Shown: positions 1 through 5,279 of the stretch, one piece after another
How positions within the stretch are numbered: the first letter of the stretch is position 1
Layout of the letters: each line of letters starts with the position of its first letter
Source of the DNA: JAQGMJ01 sp036271855
Lineage (GTDB): Bacteria > Pseudomonadota > Gammaproteobacteria > Burkholderiales > JAEUOS01
Length of the DNA: 6,297 bases
Assembly: GCA_036271855.1 (NCBI GenBank)
Contig: DATAZV010000136.1
Coordinates: 1-6,297, forward strand
Direction of reading: 5' to 3'
Program-made: the position numbers and the translations under genes
The notes under the pieces: generated by a model
What the model was told of the DNA's origin: nothing
What the model saw: only the letters and a program-made list of their open reading frames with translations
The model's database searches: none

Positions 1-1055
1 ATTTTTCGGTGTCGACCATTGCGTATTTTTTCATCGGCTATGCGGTGGCTTACGGCACCACTTTTTTTGTCGGCGCCGACGTGCTGGCGCAGAAAAACGG
101 CTTCGAGCTGGTGCGGTTCTTTTTTCTTCTTACGTTCGCCGCCGCGGTGCCGGCGATCATTTCCGGCGGCATTGCCGAGCGTGCGCGGTTTTATCCGCAG
201 CTGATCGCTACCGCCGTGCTGGTGGGGCTGATTTATCCCTTTTTCGAAGGCATTGCGTGGAACCAGCGTTTCGGCATCCAGGCGTGGATCCTGAATGTGA
301 CCGGCGCGGAGTTTCACGATTTCGCCGGCTCGGTGGTGGTGCATGCGGTGGGCGGCTGGATCGCGCTGATGGCAGTGCTGCAACTGGGCGCGCGGCGCGG
401 GCGCTACAGCCGCGAAGGGCAGATCGCCGCGCATCCGCCTTCCTCGATTCCGTTTCTCGCGCTGGGGGCGTGGATCCTCACGGTGGGCTGGTTCGGCTTT
501 AACGTGATGAGCGCGCAGACCCTGGACAAGATCAGCGGCCTGGTGGCGGTGAATTCGCTGATGGCGATGGTCGGCGGCACGCTGGCGGCGACCTTCATCG
601 GCCGCAACGACCCGGGCTTTGTGCACAACGGGCCGCTGGCGGGCCTGGTAGCCGTGTGCGCGGGCTCGGACCTGATGCACCCGCTGGGGTCGCTGGTGGT
701 GGGCGCGGTCGCGGGTGGCCTCTTTGTCAGCATGTTCACCTGGACCCAGAACAAGTGGAAGGTGGACGATGTGCTGGGGGTGTGGCCACTGCATGGGCTA
801 TGCGGGGCCTGGGGCGGCATCGCCGCGGGGATTTTCGGCAGCACCGCGCTGGGCGGCTTGGGTGGCGTCAGCTTGGCCGCGCAAATCATCGGCACCTTGC
901 TCGGCATCCTGGTGGCGGTGTGCGGCGGCTTCGTGGTCTATGCGGGGCTGAAGGCGCTGATGGGCCTGCGCCTGGATGCGGAGCAGGAGTTCGACGGCGC
1001 CGACCTGGCGATCCACAAGATCAGCGCGACACCGGAGCGCGAGAGCAACTGGTGA
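1..1055 (+). CDS. amt: Ammonium channel/transporter, Amt family (5'-partial)
   Basis: This is the C-terminal majority of an Amt/MEP/Rh-family inner-membrane ammonium channel. The frame is open to the left edge (codons in phase with position 3), so the GTG at 9 is internal and the real start lies outside. Residues below count from that GTG. Family landmarks are visible: the FAAAVPAIISGGIAERARF segment (43-61, phenylalanine gate region); W84; DFAG with D104, matching AmtB D160; the first pore histidine H112 in VVVHAVGG; WFGFNVMSA with S168, matching AmtB S219; and the second pore histidine H262 in PLHGLCGAWG. The tail GLRLDAEQEFDGADLAIHK (319-337) resembles the AmtB cytoplasmic tail, which contacts the PII protein GlnK. 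An upstream glnK would be expected but is not in view. Small differences from E. coli AmtB are VM in place of AG just before the selectivity serine, and a few extra residues between W84 and D104. Family assignment is very secure; the exact paralogue is not. Confidence 0.95.
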   Translation, partial: FSVSTIAYFFIGYAVAYGTTFFVGADVLAQKNGFELVRFFFLLTFAAAVPAIISGGIAERARFYPQLIATAVLVGLIYPFFEGIAWNQRFGIQAWILNVTGAEFHDFAGSVVVHAVGGWIALMAVLQLGARRGRYSREGQIAAHPPSSIPFLALGAWILTVGWFGFNVMSAQTLDKISGLVAVNSLMAMVGGTLAATFIGRNDPGFVHNGPLAGLVAVCAGSDLMHPLGSLVVGAVAGGLFVSMFTWTQNKWKVDDVLGVWPLHGLCGAWGGIAAGIFGSTALGGLGGVSLAAQIIGTLLGILVAVCGGFVVYAGLKALMGLRLDAEQEFDGADLAIHKISATPERESNW

Positions 1056-1100
1056 GCGGTCGCCGCCGAGGAGTGGCGCGGCAAGTGATGCGGCCGGGGA

Positions 1101-1964
1101 TCAGCGCGGCCCGAGGATTTCCGCCAGGCGCTGGGTGGGTACGCCCTGGCTGCTCTGGATCGTTCCCTTGGCGTCGCGCCAGACCACGGAGGGCGTGGCT
1201 TGCAGGTTGAGCTCGGCCATCAGGCTGGCGTTGTTGTCGAGCTGCGCCTGAATCGCCTGCGGGATGCGTGCAAGCGGCTTGATGGTTTCGTCGCCGAGCA
1301 TGCGCTCGTGCCCGGCGGCGAATGCCCGGGAGGTTGCTGCCGACTGGCCGCGTTCATGCGCCGCAAAGAGCGCCGCGGGATTCTTGTCCGACAGCAATGC
1401 CGCCGCCTTGCCGGGACTGGTCGGGGTAAGCACACCGATAATCACATGCCGCAGCTGTACCTTGCCGGCGTCGACCCATGGCCGGGATTCATACCAGAAT
1501 TTGTTGCAATAGGGGCAATTCGGGTCGGTAAATACATAAAGCGTACGTGGCGCCTTGTCATCGCCGTCAGCGATCCAGCGGGCGTTTTGCAGGCGATCCC
1601 ACATACCGGTGGAGGCGGTCTGTCCCGCGATCTTCTCCAGGGCCGCGGCGTTCACTTCCTTGCCCTCGGCATCGAGCATGGTTCCGGCGATGATGTGCTT
1701 GCCGTCGGGCGCGACGTATATTGCGACCGGCCGCGGGCCGATGGTGCCGGCCCAGGCGGTGAGCCCGCCGGGGGAGGGAAAGGTGCCGATGACGGTGAGT
1801 CCCTGTTTCTCCAGGGCGCGCAGCGCGGCCGGGCGCTCCTGGGCCGAAAGCACCGGCGGCGCCAGCGTGGCGGCCAGCGCGAGAGCGCAGGCAAGCACGC
1901 GCGCGGCGCGATGGCGTAGAAGGCTGCCGGGGAAGGTGGGACGAAGAATCTGAAGGAAAATCAT
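1101..1964 (-). CDS. dsbG: Thiol:disulfide interchange protein DsbG (periplasmic)
   Basis: This encodes a DsbC/DsbG-family thioredoxin-fold protein of 287 residues; E. coli DsbG is about 250. Visible in order are an export signal with a long basic n-region and hydrophobic core (residues about 22-38, cleavage probably near LSAQ, 39-42); an N-terminal dimerisation domain with DsbG-like EKQGLTVIGTFPSPGG (52-67) and APDGKHIIAG (85-94); and a catalytic domain with TDPNCPYCNKFW, active cysteines C150 and C153. RPWVDAGKVQLRH (161-173) closely resembles E. coli DsbG, and ATPSVVW carries the cis-proline P258 after T257. The mature protein has only the two active-site cysteines. In E. coli, DsbG is kept reduced by DsbD and rescues sulfenylated single cysteines of periplasmic proteins. 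I chose the ATG at 1964 because AAAGG lies 6 nt upstream and a signal peptide follows. An in-frame ATG at 2087 would add 41 arginine-rich residues with weak codon bias, placed before the signal. The gene is divergent from the two-component operon and convergent with amt. Confidence 0.92.
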   Translation of the reverse strand: MIFLQILRPTFPGSLLRHRAARVLACALALAATLAPPVLSAQERPAALRALEKQGLTVIGTFPSPGGLTAWAGTIGPRPVAIYVAPDGKHIIAGTMLDAEGKEVNAAALEKIAGQTASTGMWDRLQNARWIADGDDKAPRTLYVFTDPNCPYCNKFWYESRPWVDAGKVQLRHVIIGVLTPTSPGKAAALLSDKNPAALFAAHERGQSAATSRAFAAGHERMLGDETIKPLARIPQAIQAQLDNNASLMAELNLQATPSVVWRDAKGTIQSSQGVPTQRLAEILGPR

Positions 1965-2077
1965 TTTGGGCCTTTGGAAGAAAGTGCGGCAAACAAGCCG
2001 GGCAACGCCACCCCGATGGCGCCGGAGACGAAAAGGGGAAAGACGGGCAGCAAGAACGGGAAGGCCGCGGGTTGCAA
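1961..2077 (-). CDS. Possible small hydrophobic peptide upstream of dsbG
   Basis: A speculative 38-residue ORF lies in the dsbG leader in a different frame from dsbG. It starts at TTG (2077) and ends at a TGA (1963-1961) that overlaps the dsbG ATG as ATGA. The product would be one membrane-spanning segment (PFLLPVFPLFVSGAIGVALP, residues 7-26) with a short basic tail (SSKGPK). About 73% of its third codon positions are G or C by hand count, against about 51% for the same stretch read in the dsbG frame, so this frame looks the more coding-like. Against it, there is no ATG, the Shine-Dalgarno is poor (GGAA 4 nt from the TTG), and the frame is closed upstream by a stop inside the palindrome. It could be a translationally coupled leader peptide, the worn-down end of a lost membrane protein gene, or chance. 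I do not recognise a family. Confidence 0.2.
   Translation of the reverse strand: MQPAAFPFLLPVFPLFVSGAIGVALPGLFAALSSKGPK
1971..1975 (-). promoter_or_regulatory. Ribosome binding site of dsbG
   Basis: Read on the - strand this is AAAGG, 6 nt before the ATG at 1964. It favours that ATG over the in-frame ATG at 2087, which has no comparable purine tract at the right distance. Confidence 0.6.
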
Positions 2078-2100
2078 TCCGTTCCATGGTTGCCGCCGTA

Positions 2101-2130
2101 GATTAAGGCAGCGTTAACGCTGCCTTAATC
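2101..2130. promoter_or_regulatory. Perfect 30-bp palindrome, probable response-regulator operator
   Basis: The half-sequence GATTAAGGCAGCGTT (2101-2115) is followed immediately by its exact reverse complement (2116-2130). Within it are three hexamers with TTAA cores: ATTAAG (2102-2107), GTTAAC (2113-2118) and CTTAAT (2124-2129). Each is separated from the next by 5 bp, giving an 11-bp period, one helical turn. OmpR-family regulators of the PmrA/QseB type bind direct repeats of YTTAAK-like hexamers separated by 5 bp, and this regulator gene starts 57 bp away. Its position between divergent dsbG and regulator genes suggests autoregulation of the two-component operon and possible control of dsbG. 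No U-rich tract follows on either strand, so a bidirectional terminator is less likely. The symmetry and spacing are seen directly; the identity of the binding protein is inferred. Confidence 0.7.
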
Positions 2131-2172
2131 GTGTGCCGGCAAGCTCGGGCACCGATTGCAATCTGGCTACCC

Positions 2173-2178
2173 GGGAGG
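2173..2178 (+). promoter_or_regulatory. Ribosome binding site deciding the regulator start
   Basis: GGGAGG sits 8 nt before the GTG at 2187. It selects that GTG, giving a product that begins directly with the receiver strand HVLLVEDD, over an earlier in-frame GTG at 2133. The earlier start would add 18 residues with no family counterpart. Confidence 0.8.
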
Positions 2179-2186
2179 CTGTCGCA

Positions 2187-2864
2187 GTGCACGTTTTGCT
2201 GGTTGAGGATGACCATCTGGTGGCAGGCGGCATCGTCGCCGGTCTGCGCCTGCACGGGCTGACGGTCGACCACGTTGCCTCGGCCCGGCTGGCGCAGTCC
2301 GCGCTGGCCACTTCGCAATTCGACATCTGCGTGCTCGACCTCGGGCTGCCGGACCAGGACGGCATCGTCCTGCTGACGCATTGGCGCGCGCAGGGCGAGG
2401 AAATACCGGTGATCTTGCTGACGGCCCGCGATGCCGTGGCCCATCGCATCAAGGGGTTGCTGGCCGGTGCCGACGACTACATGCTCAAGCCATTCGATCT
2501 CGACGAGCTGGTGGCGCGCCTGCATGCGCTGCTGCGCCGCGCCTCGGGCCGTACGGTGGACCGGATCGAGCATGGCGGCCTGTCGTTCACCGCCTCCAGC
2601 GGGGAGGCGACATTGCACGGCGCCCCGGTGGACCTGACGCGGCGCGAACGTGCCCTGCTGCGTGCCCTGCTGCAGCGCCCGCAGCAGATACTCTCGGCGG
2701 ACCAGTTGCGCGACAGCGTCTACGGCTTCGAGACGGAGGTGGAGAGCAACGCGGTCAACGTGCACGTGCACCACTTGCGCCGCAAGCTCGGCGCCGATGT
2801 GGTGGAGACCGTGCGTGGCATCGGCTACCGGCTCGGCAAGCTGGCCGCGGGGCCTGGGCAATGA
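2187..2864 (+). CDS. OmpR/PhoB-family response regulator, QseB/PmrA/TctD-like
   Basis: A 225-residue DNA-binding response regulator, the normal length for the QseB/TctD/PmrA group. The receiver domain (about 1-118) has the acidic pair D8/D9, phosphoacceptor D51 in VLDLGLPDQDG, switch threonine T79 in LLTARD, and K101 in the GADDYMLKPFDLDEL motif (94-108). The winged helix-turn-helix output domain (about 123-220) shows HGGLSF, LTRRERALLRALL, the recognition-helix stretch SNAVNVHVHHLRRKLG, and the wing motif TVRGIGYRLG. The GTG start is set by a strong Shine-Dalgarno. The stop overlaps the kinase start as ATGA, so the two are almost certainly co-transcribed and translationally coupled. The TTAA-repeat palindrome upstream is its likely operator. 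Sequence alone does not separate qseB, pmrA and tctD orthologues, so I give no symbol. Confidence 0.95.
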   Translation: MHVLLVEDDHLVAGGIVAGLRLHGLTVDHVASARLAQSALATSQFDICVLDLGLPDQDGIVLLTHWRAQGEEIPVILLTARDAVAHRIKGLLAGADDYMLKPFDLDELVARLHALLRRASGRTVDRIEHGGLSFTASSGEATLHGAPVDLTRRERALLRALLQRPQQILSADQLRDSVYGFETEVESNAVNVHVHHLRRKLGADVVETVRGIGYRLGKLAAGPGQ

Positions 2865-4222
2865 GCTTGCGCCTGCGTTTGCTCGCCTTTATCGGCGTCT
2901 CGCTCACTCTGTTGTGGGGGGTGGTCGCGATGTGGATGTTCATGGATATACGCGGTGAACTGCGTGCCGCCCTGGACGACCGTCTCGCCGCCTCGGCACG
3001 CATGGTGGCTGGCCTGGTATCGCAGTTGCCGCCGTCGGCCGCGCCGGTGCAGGGGCAGAGGCTGCCGTTGCTCGACATGGTGGCGCGCGACGGCCTGGCC
3101 TGCGAGGTCAGCTTGCTGCGCGGCGAGGTGGTGGTCCGCACCATGGCCCAGACGGCGGGAAGCCCCGGTCTGGCCGACACGGCTTCGGGATATGGCACCT
3201 ACGTTTTTGGCGGCAAACCCTGGCGCACCTATGTGCTGGTGCAGGACGGTATCCGCATCGCCATGGCGGATCGCCTCGATGTGCGCGAAACGCTGTTGCG
3301 CGACATCGCGCTGAGCGCCGGGCTGCCGTTTGCCGTGGCCCTGGTGTTCAGCATGGTGCTCCTATGGTTCGACATCGGCCGCGGCCTGGCACCGATAGAG
3401 CGGATCCGCATGGCACTGGCGCAACGCAGCCTCGACGACGAAAAGCCGCTTCCCGGGATCGAAGTGCCGGCGGAACTGACGCCGCTGATGGCTACCATTC
3501 ACCACCTTCTGGAGCGGGTGCGGGGCGTCATTGCGCGCGAACGCAGGTTTACCGACGACGCCGCCCACGAACTGCGCACGCCGTTGACGGCGATCAAGAC
3601 CCATCTGCAGGTGGCCCGGCTTGCCGTCGCCCGGCCGCAGGCAGGCGAGGTCCTGGCACAGGCCTTGTCCAGCGCGGACCAGGGCGTGCTGCGGCTGCAG
3701 GGAACGCTGGACCAGTTGCTGCTTCTGGCGCGGCTGCACGGCCAGCCCGAGCAGGTGCCGACCGACCATGCGGAGGCGGGCGCGGCGGCGCGCCAGGCGA
3801 TGGACGACGTGCGGGCCGCCCACGAGACGGCCGGCCGCCTGGTTTTCCAGCAGTTGCAGCCGGGCCGGGTGTTCGAACTGACGCTGCCCGGAGCGCTGCT
3901 GGTATGCGCGCTGCGCAATCTGCTGGACAACGCACTGCGATATTCGCCGGCCACCACCCCGGTGATATTGCGGATCGAATACCCGGGGAACGGCCGCGCC
4001 TGCTTCAGCGTGCTCGATGAAGGCCCGGGATTGACCGCCACGGAACGCGAGCAGGCGCCGCGGCGCTTCTGGCGGCGCGCCGCCGGCGCGCAGCAAGGCA
4101 GCGGCCTGGGCTTGTCGATCGTCAGCGCCATCGCCGAGCGCCACGGCTGCGAACTGCGGCTTCTGGCGCGCGAGACACGCGGGCTGGAGGCTCGCCTGCT
4201 GGTACCGATGCGCGAGCGCTGA
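2861..4222 (+). CDS. Sensor histidine kinase, QseC/TctE-like
   Basis: A 453-residue inner-membrane histidine kinase that pairs with the regulator just upstream; the ATG at 2861 overlaps the regulator's TGA. Transmembrane segments are at about 8-28 and 153-169. They enclose a periplasmic sensor domain of about 120 residues whose late motif GKPWRTYVLVQDGIRIAMADRLDVRETL (118-145) resembles the small two-component sensor domain of TctE/QseC kinases. A HAMP-like linker follows (about 170-222). The kinase core is complete: H-box FTDDAAHELRTPLTAIKTHL with phospho-acceptor H236; N-box RNLLDNALRYSP (N353, N357); G1 box DEGPG (386-390); an F-box-like RRFWRR; and G2 box GSGLGLSIV (413-421). The predicted periplasmic part contains a single cysteine, C81. 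The signal sensed cannot be read from sequence. Quinol, metal, carboxylate or redox cues are all possible for this family. Confidence 0.94.
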   Translation: MSLRLRLLAFIGVSLTLLWGVVAMWMFMDIRGELRAALDDRLAASARMVAGLVSQLPPSAAPVQGQRLPLLDMVARDGLACEVSLLRGEVVVRTMAQTAGSPGLADTASGYGTYVFGGKPWRTYVLVQDGIRIAMADRLDVRETLLRDIALSAGLPFAVALVFSMVLLWFDIGRGLAPIERIRMALAQRSLDDEKPLPGIEVPAELTPLMATIHHLLERVRGVIARERRFTDDAAHELRTPLTAIKTHLQVARLAVARPQAGEVLAQALSSADQGVLRLQGTLDQLLLLARLHGQPEQVPTDHAEAGAAARQAMDDVRAAHETAGRLVFQQLQPGRVFELTLPGALLVCALRNLLDNALRYSPATTPVILRIEYPGNGRACFSVLDEGPGLTATEREQAPRRFWRRAAGAQQGSGLGLSIVSAIAERHGCELRLLARETRGLEARLLVPMRER

Positions 4223-4228
4223 ATCAAG

Positions 4229-4271
4229 TGGCGCCTGGCTCCCGCTTGCGCCAACGCCCGCGGGACGGGCG
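4229..4271. terminator. Inverted repeats in the convergent gap, possible terminator region
   Basis: Two adjacent G+C-rich hairpins lie in the 76-bp gap between the convergent kinase and receptor genes. The first pairs TGGCGC (4229-4234) with GCGCCA (4248-4253) around a 13-nt loop. The second pairs CGCCCG (4255-4260) with CGGGCG (4266-4271) around a 5-nt loop. The location fits transcription termination from both sides, but neither strand has a U-rich tract, so these are not canonical intrinsic terminators. They may only slow polymerase or act with Rho. Confidence 0.3.
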
Positions 4272-4298
4272 CCCGGCGCGTACCGCGGCGGCGATGAC

Positions 4299-5267
4299 CT
4301 AGTCGATCTTCGCGCCGGATTCTTTTACGACCTTGGCCCATTTGAGGGTCTCGGCGCGCATGAAGGCGGTGAATTGCTCGGGCGAGTCGCCGGCGATTTC
4401 GATGCCCATGGCGGCGAAGCGCTCGCGCACGTCAGGCAGGTGCAGCGCCTTGATGGTCTCGGTGTTCAGGCGCGCGACGATATCCTTCGGCGTGCCGGCC
4501 GGCATCAGCAGGCCGAACCATTGCAGGGCTTCGAAGCCGGGCACGGTCTCGGCCACCGTCGGCAGGCTGGGCGCCACCGGCGAGGGCTTGGCGTTGGTGA
4601 CGGCCAGCGCGATGAGCTTGCCGCTTTGCACATAGGGCAGGAAGGCGACGGCGGTGCCGAAGGCCAGCGAGACGCGGCCGCCGACCAGGTCGGTCAACAT
4701 CGGCGTGTCGCCCTTGTAGGGAATGTGCTGCATCTCGATGCCGGCCTGCGATTTGAAATATTCGCCGGTGAGGTGCGACACGCTGCCGTTGCCGCTTGAC
4801 GCAAAGGTGAGCAGGGTGGGTTTGGCTTTCGCCAGCGCGATCAGTTCGCGCACCGACTTCACGCCCACCGAGGGATGGGTCACCAGCATGATGGTGGCGG
4901 TGCCGATCAGGGTGACGGGGGCGAAGTCCTTGATCTGGTCGTACGGCAGCTTGCCGTACAGGCTGGAAGCGATGGCGTGGGTGCTGCTGGTGCCGATCAG
5001 CACGGTGTAGCCGTCGGGCGCGGCCTTGGCGGCAACGTCCGAGCCGGTGGTGCCGCCGGCGCCGCCACGGTTGTCGATCACGAAGGGTTGGCCGAGCGAG
5101 GCCGTGAGCTTGTCGGCAATCACCCGGCCGACGATGTCGGTGGAACCGCCGGCGGGGAAGGGGATGACAAAACGGATCGGCCTGGTCGGCCAGGTCTGCG
5201 CCTGTGCGGCGGCGGCGCATAGCAGGAGGAGGGCGCAGGCTACGCGAAACAAGGAGTGGGGTCGCAT
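4299..5267 (-). CDS. Bug/TctC-family periplasmic solute-binding receptor
   Basis: A 322-residue extracytoplasmic receptor of the Bordetella-uptake-gene family (tripartite tricarboxylate transporter receptor, TctC-like), of usual length. It begins with a Sec signal peptide (basic MRPHSLFR, hydrophobic core, cleavage probably after AQA at 21-23). Family motifs follow in order: WPTRPIRFVIPFPAGGSTDIVGR (26-48, first ligand-binding loop with D44), NRGGAGGTTGS (66-76), KAAPDGYTVLIGT (81-93), LPYDQIKDFAPVTLI (107-121), ASSGNGSVSHLTGEYF (156-171, second binding loop), HIPYKG (181-186), LPTVAETVPGFEALQWFGLLMPAGTP (235-260) and a WAKVVKESGAKID tail. Bug proteins bind small carboxylates, amino acids or amides; the ligand here cannot be told. 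No TctA/TctB membrane genes are in the window, and many Bug genes are such orphans. The gene is the downstream partner of the amidohydrolase, 10 nt away, suggesting related substrates. Confidence 0.95.
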   Translation of the reverse strand: MRPHSLFRVACALLLLCAAAAQAQTWPTRPIRFVIPFPAGGSTDIVGRVIADKLTASLGQPFVIDNRGGAGGTTGSDVAAKAAPDGYTVLIGTSSTHAIASSLYGKLPYDQIKDFAPVTLIGTATIMLVTHPSVGVKSVRELIALAKAKPTLLTFASSGNGSVSHLTGEYFKSQAGIEMQHIPYKGDTPMLTDLVGGRVSLAFGTAVAFLPYVQSGKLIALAVTNAKPSPVAPSLPTVAETVPGFEALQWFGLLMPAGTPKDIVARLNTETIKALHLPDVRERFAAMGIEIAGDSPEQFTAFMRAETLKWAKVVKESGAKID

Positions 5268-5274
5268 GGTTGGA

Positions 5275-5279
5275 TCCTT
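5275..5279 (-). promoter_or_regulatory. Receptor ribosome binding site overlapping the upstream stop codon
   Basis: On the - strand AAGGA lies 7 nt before the receptor ATG at 5267, and its first two bases are the last two of the amidohydrolase TAA stop (5280-5278). A ribosome ending the upstream gene sits on the receptor's start region, so the two are probably translationally coupled in one operon. Confidence 0.65.

Noticed and set aside
1056..1066. Small hairpin (GCGG-TCG-CCGC) just after the amt stop codon
   Set aside because: A 4-bp stem with a 3-nt loop and no U tract is expected by chance at this base composition.
2101..2130. Reading the palindrome as an intrinsic terminator
   Set aside because: It lies between divergent gene starts, where no transcript needs ending, and no U-rich run follows on either strand. 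The 11-bp TTAA periodicity fits an operator better.
2133..2186. Earlier GTG start for the response regulator
   Set aside because: It would add 18 residues before the receiver domain, unsupported by family structure. The GTG at 2187 has GGGAGG at ideal spacing.
2103..2861. Long open frame on the - strand opposite the response regulator (252 codons)
   Set aside because: It is a mirror of the regulator's G/C-rich third positions. The translation is low-complexity with no domain or signal, and the + strand has complete receiver and output motifs.
3362..4144. Long open frame on the - strand opposite the kinase (260 codons)
   Set aside because: The kinase catalytic boxes lie in the + frame. The antisense product has no recognisable motif and is typical of shadow frames in GC-rich DNA.
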